Below, piece by piece: positions 26,156-38,039 of a DNA stretch of 64,000 nt; the stretch's first letter is position 1; each line of letters opens with the position of its first letter. Position numbers and translations under genes: made by a program. The DNA is from Candidatus Colwellia aromaticivorans (GTDB lineage Bacteria; Pseudomonadota; Gammaproteobacteria; Enterobacterales; Alteromonadaceae): assembly GCF_003333305.1 (NCBI RefSeq), contig NZ_QOLD01000085.1, forward strand, positions 43,672-107,671, read 5' to 3'. Under the pieces are notes generated by a model. The model was given only the letters and a program-made list of their open reading frames with translations, ran no database searches and was not told the DNA's origin.

Positions 26156-26260
26156 TTCTTTATTCCTAACGTCCTATTAACGTGAACTAATTTACGGCGC
26201 TTCGACTGCTTGTGCTCAGGATGAGCGGTACTTAGCGTTTTCCCTGCTATTGTTGAAAGA

Positions 26261-27487
26261 CTAGCCGCCAACAAAGGTATTCAATTGCAATATCGGCTCT
26301 AATATTGCCATCACTATAAATAATACTACCCCTGCCATGACTACCATAAGGGCAGGTTCAAAAGCTTTCAATGATATATTCATTAATGCTTCAAATTCTT
26401 TATCTTGGTTGTCTGCAGCACGACCTAACATTTGCTCAAGCTGACCACTTTTTTCACCACTGGCAATCATATGCAACATCATAGGGGGAAATAGTTTAGT
26501 TTGTTCTAACGACAAACGTAAGCTAGTCCCTTCGCGAACTTTGTCAGCCGCTAATTTAACTTGCTGCTTAATATATAAATTATCAAGTACTTCACCTGAA
26601 ATCTTCATGCTTTCTAATAAAGGCACTGCACTCGCTGAAAGTATACTTAACGTACGAGCAAAACGAGCAGTATTAAGACCTTTAACAACTTTCCCTATAC
26701 CCGGAAACGCTATAACTCGTTGATGATAAGCCATCTCAAACTTTGGATTTTTCAATAATTGCGAGAGCAACAACATGATTATCGCAATAAATAACATAAT
26801 ATAAAAACCATTGGCTTGTAAGAAATCACTACTGGCAATTAAAAGCTTCGTTGAACTGGGAAGGCTAGCGCCCATGTGTTCAAATTGACCCACAATTTGT
26901 GGCACCACTTTCGTTAATAAAATAGCAATAACACCAATAGCAACAACGGTCATAATAACAGGGTAAACCAATGCTTGAATGAGTTGTGAACGCATTTGTT
27001 CTCGTTGTTCGGTATAATCAGCTAGCCGATTCAATACTTTATCTAAATGGCCTGATTTTTCTCCCGCGGCAACCATGGCACGATAAAGGTGGTTAAATAC
27101 TTTCGGGTATTCAGCCATACTTTCTGCCAAACCATAACCTTCGGTAACTTTAGTGCGCACTCCCATGATCATACTTTTAATAGTGTTTTTTTCACCTTGT
27201 TCAGCGATGGCGACTAATGCTTCTTCAAGGGGTAAACCCGACTCAACTAAGGTAGCTAATTGACGAGTGATTAATGCCAGTTCAGCAGCAGATACTTTGC
27301 CTTTATTACTTCGGTTATTCGTTTTTCCTGTTTTTTTTTGTTTACTGGCTAAAGTCGGTACAACTTCTGTCGGCATTAAACCCTGCTCACGAAGTAATGC
27401 CCGTGCTTGCCTTGGGGTATCACCTTCAATAACACCTTTTTTAGTTTTGCCTTTACTGTCTACGGCTTGGTAATCAAAAGCGGCCAT
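26261..27487 (-). CDS. gspF: Type II secretion inner-membrane platform GspF
   Basis: 408 residues, two GspF domains and three membrane helices (about 170-195, 220-245 and 375-400). AAFDYQAVDSKGKTKKGVIE, LALITRQLATLVESGLPLEEAL and MIASGEKSGQLEQMLGRAAD are strong family motifs. It links the GspE ATPase to pseudopilus assembly. Starts one base inside the gspE stop; 105 bp separate it from gspG. Confidence 0.95.
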   Translation of the reverse strand: MAAFDYQAVDSKGKTKKGVIEGDTPRQARALLREQGLMPTEVVPTLASKQKKTGKTNNRSNKGKVSAAELALITRQLATLVESGLPLEEALVAIAEQGEKNTIKSMIMGVRTKVTEGYGLAESMAEYPKVFNHLYRAMVAAGEKSGHLDKVLNRLADYTEQREQMRSQLIQALVYPVIMTVVAIGVIAILLTKVVPQIVGQFEHMGASLPSSTKLLIASSDFLQANGFYIMLFIAIIMLLLSQLLKNPKFEMAYHQRVIAFPGIGKVVKGLNTARFARTLSILSASAVPLLESMKISGEVLDNLYIKQQVKLAADKVREGTSLRLSLEQTKLFPPMMLHMIASGEKSGQLEQMLGRAADNQDKEFEALMNISLKAFEPALMVVMAGVVLFIVMAILEPILQLNTFVGG

Positions 27488-29040
27488 TAATCTTCTCGCG
27501 TTACGCGTAATACTTCTTCTAAAGTGGTTTTGCCTAACATGACTTTATCAAAACCATCACGGCGAATAGAAGCGGTATGTTGACGAATATATTTTTCAAT
27601 AGCCTGTTCACCATGACCGTTATGAATTATTTCCCGAACCGTATCGTCAACCACCAACAATTCATGAATACCTGTTCTGCCTCGATAACCTTTAAAATTA
27701 CACTCAGCACAACCAGTAGCGCGATATATATTTTGGCTATTATTCTTTGGTAAACCAAGTAAAGCACATTCTTCTTCATCAGGTAAATGACTCATACGAC
27801 AATGAGGACACAGGGTTCTGACTAATCGTTGCGCCAAAACACCCAATAAACTTGATGATAACAAAAAGGGTTCAACCCCCATATCTTCCATACGAGTAAT
27901 AGCACCTGCTGCCGTATTAGTATGCAAGGTAGATAACACCATGTGCCCAGTTAAACTAGCTTGCACAGCAATTTGTGCTGTTTCTAGGTCACGAATTTCG
28001 CCTACCATCACCACATCAGGATCTTGACGTAAAATAGCGCGTAAACCACGAGCAAAGGTCATGTCTACTTTCGTATTTACTTGCGTTTGACCAATACCTT
28101 CAATGGCAAATTCTATGGGATCTTCAACGGTTAAAATATTGCGTTCCTTGGCATCAATTTGGGTTAATCCGGCATACAGCGTAGTACTTTTACCTGAGCC
28201 TGTGGGGCCTGTAACCAAAATAATACCGTGCGGTTTTTCTATCAAGGTTGAGAAATTAGCACGGTTATTATCGGTCATGCCTAAGTCTTCAAGGTCTAAT
28301 CTAGCCGCATTTTTATCGAGCAAACGTAATACGACACGCTCACCATGCCCTGTTGGCATAGTGGATACTCGAACATCCACCGCTCTACCACCAATTCGCA
28401 GCGAAATACGGCCATCTTGTGGAATACGTTTTTCAGCAATATCCAATTTTGCCATCACTTTTATACGCGAAACCAATAAAGACGCTAATTTTCGATTAGG
28501 TTTTAAGACTTCACGTAAAATACCATCAACGCGAAAACGAATTTGCAAAGCACTTTCAAAGGTTTCAATATGGATATCACTGGCACTTTCTTTGATCGCT
28601 TCACTGAGCATGGCATTGATCAATTTGATGATTGGTGCATCATCTTCATTTTCTAATAAATCTTCGCTTTCTGTGATTTCATCGGCAAGGGAATATAAGT
28701 CTACTTCATTACCAATATCTTCCATCATTTGTTGCGCTTCTGAAGAGTCACGTTGATAAGCCTGCGTTAGCAACAATTCAAACGAGGCGATATCTTGAAC
28801 ATCAAAACTAAACGGGGCTTTAATAATACGTCGAACTTCAACAATGGTTTCTAAACTGATATTGGCTAGACAGTGTAAAACGTAACCTGTTTCATTTTTA
28901 CTGAATAAAACACTATAACGTTTAGCAAAAGCGAAAGGTAAACGCCAAGCAATAGCGCTTAATTTATGGTTATCAAGCTCAGTTGATTGCTCACTATGTT
29001 GTACTGCTACCTCGGTAGCTTGAATAAGGTCTTCAGACAT
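27487..29040 (-). CDS. gspE: Type II secretion ATPase GspE
   Basis: 517 residues, cytoplasmic hexameric ATPase that drives pseudopilus growth. Walker [10 protein letters not shown], Asp box [10 protein letters not shown], Walker [14 protein letters not shown], and the His box [16 protein letters not shown] are complete. The tetracysteine zinc domain is present (CPHC, then CAEC about 30 residues later). The N-terminal domain that binds GspL precedes residue 100. An antisense frame of 217 codons inside this gene is a shadow. Confidence 0.96.
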   Translation of the reverse strand: MSEDLIQATEVAVQHSEQSTELDNHKLSAIAWRLPFAFAKRYSVLFSKNETGYVLHCLANISLETIVEVRRIIKAPFSFDVQDIASFELLLTQAYQRDSSEAQQMMEDIGNEVDLYSLADEITESEDLLENEDDAPIIKLINAMLSEAIKESASDIHIETFESALQIRFRVDGILREVLKPNRKLASLLVSRIKVMAKLDIAEKRIPQDGRISLRIGGRAVDVRVSTMPTGHGERVVLRLLDKNAARLDLEDLGMTDNNRANFSTLIEKPHGIILVTGPTGSGKSTTLYAGLTQIDAKERNILTVEDPIEFAIEGIGQTQVNTKVDMTFARGLRAILRQDPDVVMVGEIRDLETAQIAVQASLTGHMVLSTLHTNTAAGAITRMEDMGVEPFLLSSSLLGVLAQRLVRTLCPHCRMSHLPDEEECALLGLPKNNSQNIYRATGCAECNFKGYRGRTGIHELLVVDDTVREIIHNGHGEQAIEKYIRQHTASIRRDGFDKVMLGKTTLEEVLRVTRED

Positions 29041-31175
29041 TAATCGTTATTCTCTTTTGGTAAACTACCTTCTACTGTCTTGTCTTGCGGTGTATGCGCT
29101 TTCTCTTGCTGCAGTTTATCTTGATATTCATCAAAAGAAGGTGGCAATGCTAAATCATCATTCCATTTGGGTAATATTGGTAATTTTGAATTACTCATTA
29201 ATGACAAACCTTCCTCTTGCTTACGGATTTGATCTGCACGAATAAAGTTATATTTTTCCTTAGCCATGGTATTCATTACTTCTGCGTCGCTGATAATAGT
29301 TGGACGAAGAAATACCATCAAATTACGTTTGCGAGTGCTGTTTGACGTCGATTTAAATAGGTGACCAATAATAGGGATATCACCCAGTAGTGGCACCTTT
29401 TGCACACTTTCTTGTACATCTTCATCAATCAAACCACCTAAAACAACCGTTGCACCACTCTCCACCATAACGGTTGTTTTGATTTCTCGTTTATTAATAG
29501 AAATATCAACCCCGGTAGCACCGCTCACTGAAGAAACCTCTTGTTCTATGGTGAGCTGTACGCTATTGCCTTCATTAATTTGTGGTGTTACTAATAACTT
29601 GATACCCACTTCTTGTCTATCTACAGTTTGAAAAGGATTACTATTATTACTACCTGTTTGTGAACCAGTTATAATAGGTACTTCTTGACCTACTAAAAAG
29701 TAAGCCTCTTCATTATCGAGTGTGGTAATACTGGGAGTTGCTAAAATATTTGAATTACTATCAGAGCTTACTGCTTGCACAATAGCGCCCCAGTCATTTT
29801 TCATAATGCCAAACATGCCACCGCTAACGGAGCCTAATAATTGTGCTAACAATGTATAATCACCATTGGTATCTGGGTTTTTTATCGTATCGCCATTTTC
29901 CTTAATGATGGTAGTACCTTTTTCACCTTCCGCCGCTTTACTTGCTGCGCCTATACTAGTAATAGGCGCTGGACCATTGGTAAACTGTGTAAAAGCACCT
30001 TGCTCGCTGTACCATTGCACACCAAGTTGCACACCGTCAGTTTCAAACACCTCAACAATTATCGCTTCAATATGCACTTGTGCACGAGGCACATCTAGTT
30101 GACGAATAACCGACTCTAATGAACGTAGCATATCGGGCTGGCCAGTAATAACTAAAGAATTAGTTGACTCATGCGCTTCAATGCTGGTTTCAGCTTGTGA
30201 TTTGCTACGCGACTTTGAGTTCGTTGTGGCGCCTTCAGAGGCAATCGTTTTACTAACACCATTAAGCACTTTAACGAGATCTTCTGCTTTAGAATATTTA
30301 AGATAATAAACGCGAGTATTACCACTCGTTTCTAATTCACTATCTAAGCGTTTAACTAAACGAATAACACGTTCTCGTGCTTTCACTTCGCCACTAACAA
30401 TAACGCTATTGCTGCGATCATCGGCAACAATTTTTGGAATTAAAAACGTTGGCTGGCCTGCTTTACCACTAGTCGGCTTATTCATGGCTTCAATAATACG
30501 CACCATTTCACCCGCTGAAGCATAATGCAGCTTGATAATTTCTACATCTTGATCGCCTGCTCTATCGACTCTTTCAATAATTTTTACTAGGCGATTTACT
30601 GTTGCCGCTGTACCTGTAAGCATAATCACGTTAGCAGGATCGTAATTAGTAACATTACCACCACCTGCTTGATCGGATAATTGACGTAGTAGCGGTACTA
30701 ACTCACGCACCGTGACATTTTTCACTTCAACAATACGGGTAACCATCTCATCACCAATAATGCCACTTTTGCTACCAACAACAGGAATCGATGAAGTTTT
30801 AGCATCTTTATTTCGAATGATTTTGATTATATTATTATTCATTTTCACAGCGGCAAAGCCGTAAACTTCGAGCACATTCAGGAAAAATTGATAGTATTGC
30901 TCTTCCGTTAAAATATCATAACTACGCACATTAACTTTACCCCGCACATTAGGGTCAACAATCATGGTTTTTTTCAGGTTTTTACCGACAATTGTTACAA
31001 ATTCAACAATGTCAGTATTTTTAAAACTCGGTGAATATTGATTGGCACTCGCTTGCCCAACAGCAAAAACACCACTAAAAGTAAGCGCTGTTATCAAAAT
31101 CACGCATAATTGCTTGAGTTGCTTAAACTTATGAGTTAACTGCTTAACCACAAATACGTTTAAGGTTGTGCCCAT
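29040..31175 (-). CDS. gspD: Type II secretion outer-membrane secretin GspD
   Basis: 711 residues with a signal peptide (ending about residue 45, QASANQ). N0 to N3 domains follow ([80 protein letters not shown]), then the secretin barrel with [10 protein letters not shown] and [14 protein letters not shown]. It forms the outer-membrane gate for folded exoproteins. A Ser/Thr/Gly-rich insertion lies in the N3 loop. No GspS-type pilotin is visible in the window. One-base overlap with gspE. Confidence 0.96.
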   Translation of the reverse strand: MGTTLNVFVVKQLTHKFKQLKQLCVILITALTFSGVFAVGQASANQYSPSFKNTDIVEFVTIVGKNLKKTMIVDPNVRGKVNVRSYDILTEEQYYQFFLNVLEVYGFAAVKMNNNIIKIIRNKDAKTSSIPVVGSKSGIIGDEMVTRIVEVKNVTVRELVPLLRQLSDQAGGGNVTNYDPANVIMLTGTAATVNRLVKIIERVDRAGDQDVEIIKLHYASAGEMVRIIEAMNKPTSGKAGQPTFLIPKIVADDRSNSVIVSGEVKARERVIRLVKRLDSELETSGNTRVYYLKYSKAEDLVKVLNGVSKTIASEGATTNSKSRSKSQAETSIEAHESTNSLVITGQPDMLRSLESVIRQLDVPRAQVHIEAIIVEVFETDGVQLGVQWYSEQGAFTQFTNGPAPITSIGAASKAAEGEKGTTIIKENGDTIKNPDTNGDYTLLAQLLGSVSGGMFGIMKNDWGAIVQAVSSDSNSNILATPSITTLDNEEAYFLVGQEVPIITGSQTGSNNSNPFQTVDRQEVGIKLLVTPQINEGNSVQLTIEQEVSSVSGATGVDISINKREIKTTVMVESGATVVLGGLIDEDVQESVQKVPLLGDIPIIGHLFKSTSNSTRKRNLMVFLRPTIISDAEVMNTMAKEKYNFIRADQIRKQEEGLSLMSNSKLPILPKWNDDLALPPSFDEYQDKLQQEKAHTPQDKTVEGSLPKENND

Positions 31176-31221
31176 GAAAAATTCCTTATTATTCTTATCT
31201 TATAAATAATTATTGTTATAT

Positions 31222-32169
31222 TTAGTCAATACTAAAAAGTATCTCTATCAAATCATTTTTACGCTCAATCAATAATGATATATCACGTTCTGTTTTTAAC
31301 GCTGACAGTGCTTGCGCAGCTTCTAAGGGTGCCCGTAAATCATAACCATTCATTTGCACCGCTATATCGCCAGATTTTAAACCTGATAATTTAAAAAACT
31401 CAGGTTTTTTACCGGGAGATAATCGATAACCAATAATTTTTCCATTTTCACGAGCGGGAGAAATGCGCAAGTAATCGGTTATTTTTCCGGGATCTTTTGA
31501 TATATCAGACCTTAATTGTACTGCATTTCGTGTTAATTCATTATTCGAACGGAGATCGACCACATTAGCTTTATTCAGCGTTTTTCGGGAACCATTATCA
31601 ACCCTTGCGTTGATCGTCTCTTTTTTATTAGCAATATTTTGAGCCGGTTGGTTATAATCAGCACCATCAAGCATTAAGGTTTCTAAACGGCCTAACTGTT
31701 TAATGATCACTCGGTCAATGAGTACTTGTTCAAGACTAGCACGTGTGCCTAAAATAACATCACCAATACCATAGGTTTCCTGCTTGCCTTGGTATTCTAT
31801 AATAGCTGCAGCAGTCTCCGTTTTATCACTGGCAACCAAACCAGACAACGTTAGCTTCAAGCGAGTTACTGGTGCATCAGTAATCTGTTGAACAACTTCT
31901 TTTACTTGCTCATTGTATTGACCAAACAAGTTAAGTGACTGCAAAGCAGATAAATTAAAATGCTGTCCTGTTGAACTTGTCTGCTTCACACCTGCCGATA
32001 GTGTTGAAGTAGATGTTATAGGTGCTTGCGGCACTAGCAACCACGTTATTTTAGCGGCTAAAAAGGCAATGTAAATTAACAACAATAAGCTAATAGCTTG
32101 TGCTATTTTCTGTTGAGGTAATTTTGCCAAATTAGCGGCAAATAATGTAAAGTTATCGCTTATAGCCAT
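31222..32169 (-). CDS. gspC: Type II secretion protein GspC
   Basis: 315 residues, first gene of the operon. One N-terminal membrane helix (about 25-48), then the homology region that contacts GspD (LKLTLSGLVASDKTETAAAIIEYQGKQ...YGIGDVI), and a C-terminal PDZ domain (RISPARENGKIIGYRLSPGK ... GDIAVQMNGYDLRAPLEA). GspC connects the inner-membrane platform to the secretin and can recognise substrates. The 260-bp region upstream, shared with divergent hslR, should hold the operon promoter. Confidence 0.93.
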   Translation of the reverse strand: MAISDNFTLFAANLAKLPQQKIAQAISLLLLIYIAFLAAKITWLLVPQAPITSTSTLSAGVKQTSSTGQHFNLSALQSLNLFGQYNEQVKEVVQQITDAPVTRLKLTLSGLVASDKTETAAAIIEYQGKQETYGIGDVILGTRASLEQVLIDRVIIKQLGRLETLMLDGADYNQPAQNIANKKETINARVDNGSRKTLNKANVVDLRSNNELTRNAVQLRSDISKDPGKITDYLRISPARENGKIIGYRLSPGKKPEFFKLSGLKSGDIAVQMNGYDLRAPLEAAQALSALKTERDISLLIERKNDLIEILFSID

Positions 32170-32429
32170 TTATTCATATCTTTATTTTACTCTAATGATT
32201 GTACCATCTATCAAGAGAAGTATAACGGTAAAAAGCACGTTATTTTCAAAACTCCAATTGCTTGATAATACTTGAGCATTAGCTCCGCAACAAGCAAAGC
32301 ACATAATTATTAACTATTATTTACATTCACCTTAATATAATAGACGAAGTGTGGGCTAAAATATGTTATTTTCAGCAAAATTTATGCGTGCACTTTTGGT
32401 CTACTTTACTTATAAAAAAGCAATCTTCT

Positions 32430-32828
32430 ATGGCAATAGCAAATGAGAATAGTTCAACCCGATTAGACAAGTGGCTTTGGGCAGCGCGTTTTTTTAAAAC
32501 TCGTGCCATTGCTAAGCAAATGATTGATGGTGGTAAAGTCTTTTATAATGGTCAACGAACCAAATCAGGCAAGTCTGTTGTTATTGGTGATTCGATAAGG
32601 ATTCGTCAGGGTTTTGATGAAAAAGAAGTTGAAGTGATCGCCTTAGCGGATCAGCGTCGTGACGCAACTTTTGCTCAAAGCTTATATGAAGAAACCAGTC
32701 AAAGCATAGAAACAAGAGAAAAAAATAGCTTAGCGCGTAAGCAGGGTATATTGCTCAGCCCCGCAAGCGACACTAAACCCGACAAAAAGCAACGTCGAAA
32801 ACTTAGAGAATTTAAAGAAAGGATATAA
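32430..32828 (+). CDS. hslR: Heat shock protein 15 (Hsp15), S4 domain RNA-binding protein
   Basis: 132 residues from ATG at 32430. The longer open frame from 32349 adds 27 residues unlike the family, so the internal start is preferred. The S4 domain covers residues 10-60 (RLDKWLWAARFFKTRAIAKQMIDG ...), and the rest is a basic tail (KKQRRKLREFK). Hsp15 binds free 50S subunits carrying stalled nascent chains and helps recycle them. It lies 5 bp before hslO, as in E. coli; I see no clear sigma-32 promoter. Confidence 0.95.
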   Translation: MAIANENSSTRLDKWLWAARFFKTRAIAKQMIDGGKVFYNGQRTKSGKSVVIGDSIRIRQGFDEKEVEVIALADQRRDATFAQSLYEETSQSIETREKNSLARKQGILLSPASDTKPDKKQRRKLREFKERI

Positions 32829-32833
32829 GCACT

Positions 32834-33745
32834 ATGTCTAATACCGACATAACTAAAAATACGATTGCGGCCACAGACGTGCTTAATCGCTATTTATTTA
32901 ATGACATGCACGTACGTGGCGAGTTAGTACAATTAAGTAATAGCTACCAAAGCATTATTAAAAACCACAACTACCCAATTGGTGTTCGTTTGTTACTTGG
33001 TGAATTAATGGCTGCGACTTGTTTACTCACTGCAACATTGAAATTTGAAGGAGAAATCACTGTGCAACTGCAAGGTGATGGCCCTATTGGTTACATGTCT
33101 GTTAACGGTGATCATAATCAAAAAATGCGCGGTATTGCCAAGTTAAAACCTGAACAAGAGCAAACAACGGCCAACTCATTACATCAACTTATTGGCAAAG
33201 GCACCATGGTTATTACTATAAGACCGGAAAAAGGTGAAGCTTATCAAGGTGTGGTTGCGTTAGAAGCAGCAACACTGGCTGAGTGTTTAGCGCATTACTT
33301 TGATGTGTCTGAGCAAATCCCCACTAAAATTTGGCTTTTTAGTGATGATGCTAAACAGCAAGTTGCCGGTAGTTTAATACAGCTATTACCTGATGGAGAC
33401 GGCAGCAGCGAAAATTTGACTAAGCAAGAGAGTGACTTTGAACATATAGCGCAATTAACAAATAGCATTAGACCCGATGAAATCTTTTCACTTGAAGCAC
33501 AAGCTTTATTATACCGTTTATACCACCAAGAAAAAGTTAGCTTATTTGACCCACAAGCTGTCAGCTACCAATGCGGCTGTTCACGCGTTAAATGTTTAGG
33601 GGCTATTTCACAGATAGAGCCAACTGAAATTGAATCAATACTGGCGGAACAAAGTAAAATATCGATGACTTGTGATTATTGCTTAACCACTTATGACTTT
33701 TTTTATGAAGATTTAAAAAGTTTCATTTCGAAAGATATACATTAG
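32834..33745 (+). CDS. hslO: Redox-regulated chaperone Hsp33
   Basis: 303 residues. The N-terminal chaperone domain is typical (LLGELMAATCLLTATLKFEG, VQLQGDGPIGYMSV). The C-terminal zinc switch is intact: CGC in CGCSRVKC and CDYC, four cysteines that release zinc and form disulphides under oxidative heat stress, turning on holdase activity. Residues 190-200 (GDGSSENLTKQE) are a short insertion. Translated with hslR from one transcript (5-bp gap). Confidence 0.96.
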   Translation: MSNTDITKNTIAATDVLNRYLFNDMHVRGELVQLSNSYQSIIKNHNYPIGVRLLLGELMAATCLLTATLKFEGEITVQLQGDGPIGYMSVNGDHNQKMRGIAKLKPEQEQTTANSLHQLIGKGTMVITIRPEKGEAYQGVVALEAATLAECLAHYFDVSEQIPTKIWLFSDDAKQQVAGSLIQLLPDGDGSSENLTKQESDFEHIAQLTNSIRPDEIFSLEAQALLYRLYHQEKVSLFDPQAVSYQCGCSRVKCLGAISQIEPTEIESILAEQSKISMTCDYCLTTYDFFYEDLKSFISKDIH

Positions 33746-34061
33746 TTACAAACTTTCATTTTAGTCTATTGTTTTTATATAAAGCACTCTTTTGGATAAT
33801 TATTACCTAATACCAGCTAAAAGAGTGTACAACTCCTGCCCCCTCCTAGCCCTTACCCTTATTATTGTTGTAAAATTACCTACAAGAAATATCTCGCTAT
33901 TCTCACTATTTCTGTTGCTTATACTGAAAACTTTCATCTTAGGTTATTTTTTACTTTCGTTTTGGTGCTTAATCCCATAGAATGTCGCCTTATTAAATAC
34001 AATGAAATTTTTAGACTTAACTACAAATTAAAATCAGTCACACCTTAGGAGTGAATTCGCT
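33746..34061. other. Intergenic region upstream of pckA
   Basis: This 316-bp stretch carries a hairpin-forming pair (CACTCTTTT at about 33786 and AAAAGAGTG at about 33820) and the pckA ribosome site (TTAGGAGTGAA, ending just before the ATG). A 62-codon frame inside (33792-33980) lacks a ribosome site and I do not believe it. No gene seen. Confidence 0.5.
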
Positions 34062-35672
34062 ATGACCGCCCCAGAAAACTCAATTGATTTGTCACAATAT
34101 GGCATTAATGATGTTACAGAAGTTGTTTACAACCCATCTTATGAGTTGCTTTTTAGTGAAGAAACAAAAGCTGATCTAGAAGGTTTTGATAAGGGTGTAG
34201 TGACTGAGCTCGGTGCAGTTAATGTCGACACTGGTATTTTTACAGGTCGCTCTCCTAAAGATAAATATATTGTACGTGATGATGTAACACGCGATACCGT
34301 TTGGTGGTCTGATCAAGGTAAAAATGATAACAAACCAATGACGCCTGAAACATGGGATCATTTAAAAGGCTTAGTAACCACACAACTTTCTGGTGAACGT
34401 TTATTTGTTGTTGATACTTATTGTGGCGCTGATGAAGCGACACGTTTAAAAGTACGCTTCATTACGCAAGTTGCATGGCAAGCCCATTTTGTTAAAAACA
34501 TGTTCATTCGCCCAAGTGACGAAGAATTAAAAACTTACGAACCAGATTTTATCGTAATGAACGGTGCTAAAACGGTTAATGATAAGTGGCAAGAACAAGG
34601 TCTTAACTCTGAAAACTTTGTTGCATTCAACTTAACTGAAAAAGTGCAATTGATTGGTGGTACATGGTACGGCGGCGAAATGAAAAAGGGTATGTTCTCA
34701 ATGATGAACTATTACCTTCCGCTACAAGGTATTGCTTCTATGCACTGTAGTGCTAACGTTGGTAAAGACGGTGACACTGCAATTTTCTTTGGCTTATCGG
34801 GCACAGGTAAAACTACACTTTCAACAGATCCTAAACGCCAATTAATTGGTGATGATGAACATGGTTGGGATGATAATGGTGTATTTAACTTTGAAGGTGG
34901 TTGTTACGCGAAAACAATTAACCTAAGCAAAGAAAATGAACCAGATATTTACAACGCTATTCGTCGTGATGCTTTATTAGAAAACGTTACCGTTGACGCT
35001 GAAGGCAAAATAGATTTTGACGATAACTCAAAAACTGAAAACACACGTGTTTCTTACCCAATTCATCACATTGATAACATAGTTAAACCTGTATCTCGTG
35101 CTGGTCATGCTAAGAAAGTAATTTTCTTAACGGCTGATGCTTTTGGTGTATTACCACCGGTAGCTAAATTAACACCTGCGCAAACAGAATATTACTTCTT
35201 GTCTGGCTTTACGGCTAAACTTGCCGGTACTGAACGTGGTATAACCGAACCAACACCTGCTTTCTCAAGTTGTTTCGGCGCGGCATTCTTAAGCTTGCAT
35301 CCAACTCAATATGCAGAAGTACTTCGTAAACGCATGACAGATGTAGGTGCAGAAGCCTATTTAGTGAATACCGGTTGGAATGGCACAGGTAAGCGTATTT
35401 CAATCAAAGCGACTCGTGCAATTATTGATTCTATTTTAGATGGCTCAATTGATAAAACTGAAACAACGGTTATTCCGATGTTCAATTTAGAAGTTCCAAA
35501 TACAGTTGCAGGTGTTGAAGGTGATATTCTTGACCCAAGAAATACTTATGAAGACGCTAATGAATGGCACACTAAAGCGGTTGATTTAGCTAACCGTTTT
35601 GTTAATAACTTTGATAAGTTCACTGATACTGATAATGGTAAAGCATTAGTTATTGCAGGACCACAACTGTAA
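34062..35672 (+). CDS. pckA: Phosphoenolpyruvate carboxykinase (ATP)
   Basis: 536 residues, the usual length. It makes phosphoenolpyruvate from oxaloacetate and ATP, the first committed step of gluconeogenesis. Signatures: [17 protein letters not shown], the kinase-1a loop [11 protein letters not shown], the metal-site LIGDDEHGW, and [13 protein letters not shown]. Strong ribosome site (AGGAGT). Codon use is biased towards frequent codons, as for a highly expressed gene. Single gene, ended by a repeat and a bidirectional terminator shared with envZ. Confidence 0.97.
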   Translation: MTAPENSIDLSQYGINDVTEVVYNPSYELLFSEETKADLEGFDKGVVTELGAVNVDTGIFTGRSPKDKYIVRDDVTRDTVWWSDQGKNDNKPMTPETWDHLKGLVTTQLSGERLFVVDTYCGADEATRLKVRFITQVAWQAHFVKNMFIRPSDEELKTYEPDFIVMNGAKTVNDKWQEQGLNSENFVAFNLTEKVQLIGGTWYGGEMKKGMFSMMNYYLPLQGIASMHCSANVGKDGDTAIFFGLSGTGKTTLSTDPKRQLIGDDEHGWDDNGVFNFEGGCYAKTINLSKENEPDIYNAIRRDALLENVTVDAEGKIDFDDNSKTENTRVSYPIHHIDNIVKPVSRAGHAKKVIFLTADAFGVLPPVAKLTPAQTEYYFLSGFTAKLAGTERGITEPTPAFSSCFGAAFLSLHPTQYAEVLRKRMTDVGAEAYLVNTGWNGTGKRISIKATRAIIDSILDGSIDKTETTVIPMFNLEVPNTVAGVEGDILDPRNTYEDANEWHTKAVDLANRFVNNFDKFTDTDNGKALVIAGPQL

Positions 35673-35715
35673 TTAATTTCTAAGTTACAATTTAGAAATT
35701 ACAGTTACGAACATA

Positions 35716-35900
35716 TATACCCGTTCCGCTTGAAGATGCATGATTCAGCTGGAATTAGAAACGCCTTTAGGCAAGACATTGATTGAAGAGAATGGTTGTT
35801 CAGGAGAATATTCTCCTGAATAACCCTTAATAAAAAAATGTGCCTTGATTATGAAACGCTCAGACTTCCTGAAACGAGCATTTCAAGTGGAACGGGTATA
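35716..35900. repeat. Family 1 repeat, 185-bp copy after pckA
   Basis: TATACCCGTTCCGCTTGAAGATGC at the left and its near-complement at the right (GCATTTCAAGTGGAACGGGTATA). The interior contains a perfect-looking GGAGAATATTCTCC palindrome. It lies between the pckA stop and the terminator at 35910, so it is transcribed in the pckA 3' UTR. Confidence 0.85.
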
Positions 35901-35909
35901 GAACAAAAA

Positions 35910-35942
35910 AGTCACTAATAAGTAATTATTAGTGACTTTTTA
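35910..35942. terminator. Bidirectional terminator between pckA and envZ
   Basis: AGTCACTAATAA and TTATTAGTGACT form a perfect 12-bp stem with a GTAA loop; TTTTTA follows on the plus strand and AAAAAA precedes it, giving a U-tract on the minus strand too. It serves pckA and the convergent envZ. Confidence 0.88.
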
Positions 35943-35969
35943 GTTAACAAACCAATACTTGTAAAAACA

Positions 35970-37265
35970 CTAGAACTTTAATGGCAAGCTGACCTTAGCT
36001 TGTAAACCACCTTCAGGCTTATTAGATAATTCAACATTACCACCATGCGTATCAACTATACGTTTAATAATCGCTAAACCTAAACCGCTACCTTCTGTAC
36101 CCCTCGCTTTATCACCTTGGGTAAAGGGTTGAAATAAACGTTCAATATCAGCCTCAGGAATACCGTCTCCCTGATCACTAACAATAAAATAAGCATAGCC
36201 TTTACGTTTATCTACACCAGTAGAAATATCTATATCGCCCTCAGTGTAGCGCAACGCATTTTGAATTAAATTGGCTAATGCGCGCTTAACAGCCACATGA
36301 CGCAATGGAATTTTAGGGCACTCTTTAGTAATAATGTGCATATTTCTATTTGCCGGTATTTCAACACTAACAACTTCTTCAACCAATACATTTAAGTCAC
36401 CAAGTACCGCTTTATCTTTCGAGTCATGACGTATATAGTCAATAAATTGATCAATGATATTATTCATATCATCAATATCCTTCTCAATACCATCCTTTAA
36501 AAACTCATCTTCCGCTGACATCATTTCACTGGCCAAACGTATACGTGTTAACGGAGTTCGTAAATCATGAGAAATACCCGCCATTAACAGGTTTCTGTCA
36601 TCTTCCAACTGTTTGATACCTTTTGACATATGGTTGAATGCTTGAGTTACCGCCATGATTTCAGAAGTGCCATACTCGATTAGTGGTTCAGGAAAATCAC
36701 CTCGACCAACATCCTCCGCGGCATGCTGTAAAGATTTCAGCGGTCTATTGATTTGCCTTACAAATAACCAGCCCCCTGCAACACTGAGTACACCGAGAAT
36801 ACCAAGAAAGATAACTAACGGTGAAAAATTTGCCTCCTCTAATCCTAGTAAAGGAATTTTTACCCACAGGTTAGGAGCCTGCGGAGGTCTAATCCAAAAA
36901 AGGTATTCATCTCCTTGGGAAATTCGTACCTCGGCAAATCCGCCAAGTAATTCAGACATTTGCTCACTGCGATACGGGTAATAACCTGCTAAACCTAAAC
37001 CTAACTTAAGGGCTTCTGCTTCTCGATATACACCAATACCTGTTTCACGATGAAAAGCTTCCGCCATTTTAGGGCTTATACGGGCGTCTTTTATATCAAT
37101 AAAAACAACACGTATTTGCTTAGCTAATAATTGATTTATTTGTTGCTGATTAGGCTCGATAACATACAAGGCAAAAGAAATATAAGAAACGACTTGATTC
37201 ACAAACAGCAAAAAACCGATAAGTAAAACAGTTTGACCAAAGGCACTACGGGGTAATACTTTCAT
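35970..37265 (-). CDS. envZ: Osmosensor histidine kinase EnvZ
   Basis: 431 residues. Two membrane helices (about 12-35 and 148-170) flank a periplasmic loop of about 110 residues. A HAMP domain follows ([20 protein letters not shown]), then the H box with His233 ([16 protein letters not shown]), and the ATPase domain with N box ([12 protein letters not shown]), G1 (SDQGDGIP) and G2 (GSGLGLAI). It phosphorylates OmpR; there are no porin genes immediately beside it. The start lies 19 bp after the ompR stop, so they are one operon. Confidence 0.93.
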   Translation of the reverse strand: MKVLPRSAFGQTVLLIGFLLFVNQVVSYISFALYVIEPNQQQINQLLAKQIRVVFIDIKDARISPKMAEAFHRETGIGVYREAEALKLGLGLAGYYPYRSEQMSELLGGFAEVRISQGDEYLFWIRPPQAPNLWVKIPLLGLEEANFSPLVIFLGILGVLSVAGGWLFVRQINRPLKSLQHAAEDVGRGDFPEPLIEYGTSEIMAVTQAFNHMSKGIKQLEDDRNLLMAGISHDLRTPLTRIRLASEMMSAEDEFLKDGIEKDIDDMNNIIDQFIDYIRHDSKDKAVLGDLNVLVEEVVSVEIPANRNMHIITKECPKIPLRHVAVKRALANLIQNALRYTEGDIDISTGVDKRKGYAYFIVSDQGDGIPEADIERLFQPFTQGDKARGTEGSGLGLAIIKRIVDTHGGNVELSNKPEGGLQAKVSLPLKF

Positions 37266-37284
37266 AACATCACTAACTCAACAA

Positions 37285-38010
37285 TTAAGTAACGTTACCA
37301 TCTGGCACAAAAACATAGCCTAATCCCCAAACCGTTTGCAAATATCTTGGCTTAGCGGGATCAATTTCAAGCATACGACGTAAACGAGACACCTGTACAT
37401 CAATACTACGTTCAAGGGCAGAATAATCCCTTCCACGGGCTAAATTCATTAATTTATCACGCGATAGTGGCTCTCTAGGATGGGTAACCAGCGCTTTTAA
37501 TACCGCAAATTCGCCACTCGTTAATGGCATACTAACATCACCTTTAACCATTTCTCGTGTTGCTAAGTTAAGATGATACTCACCAAAGGATATAGCGTTT
37601 TCTTCCATGGATGGTGCCCCCGGAGCCTCTTGCACTCTACGACGTAAAACAGCCTTTATTCGTGCTAATAACTCTCTTGGATTAAAAGGTTTCGGCATAT
37701 AATCATCTGCGCCCAGCTCTAAACCAATTATTCGGTCAACTTCATCTCCTTTAGCGGTAAGCATAACAATAGGAATATTATTATTTTGTTGACGTAAACG
37801 ACGACAAATAGATAAACCATCTTCACCTGGCAACATCAAATCTAATACCAACAAGTGAAAATTTTCACGTTCAAGTAGTCTGTCCATTTGTTCTGAATTA
37901 GCGGCACTACGAACCACAAAACCCTGTTCCACCAAATATCGCTCTAATAAAGAACGCAAACGCATATCATCATCCACAACTAATATTTTTTGAGTTTCTT
38001 TGGTCATCAT
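37285..38010 (-). CDS. ompR: Response regulator OmpR
   Basis: 241 residues. Receiver domain with the acidic pocket DDD at residues 13-15, phosphoacceptor Asp57 (VLDLMLPGEDG) and the conserved lysine in MPKPFNPRELLARI. The C-terminal winged helix has SGEFAVLKALV, LARGRDYSALERSIDVQVSRLRR and QTVWGLGYVFVP, nearly identical to E. coli OmpR by memory. Translation may start at the first or second Met. Upstream is a short family 1 repeat remnant. Confidence 0.95.
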   Translation of the reverse strand: MMTKETQKILVVDDDMRLRSLLERYLVEQGFVVRSAANSEQMDRLLERENFHLLVLDLMLPGEDGLSICRRLRQQNNNIPIVMLTAKGDEVDRIIGLELGADDYMPKPFNPRELLARIKAVLRRRVQEAPGAPSMEENAISFGEYHLNLATREMVKGDVSMPLTSGEFAVLKALVTHPREPLSRDKLMNLARGRDYSALERSIDVQVSRLRRMLEIDPAKPRYLQTVWGLGYVFVPDGNVT

Positions 38011-38039
38011 CTTTCTCGAATTACTTTTTATAATTAATA

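Noticed and set aside
28103..28756. 217-codon frame antisense to gspE
   Set aside because: Inside a fully supported gene; no ribosome site and no family.
32170..32429. Sigma-32 promoter for hslR-hslO
   Set aside because: CTTGA occurs twice, but no CCCCAT-like -10 at the right distance could be found.
33792..33980. 62-codon hydrophobic frame before pckA
   Set aside because: No ribosome site; it runs across a leader hairpin; hydrophobicity follows from T-rich DNA.
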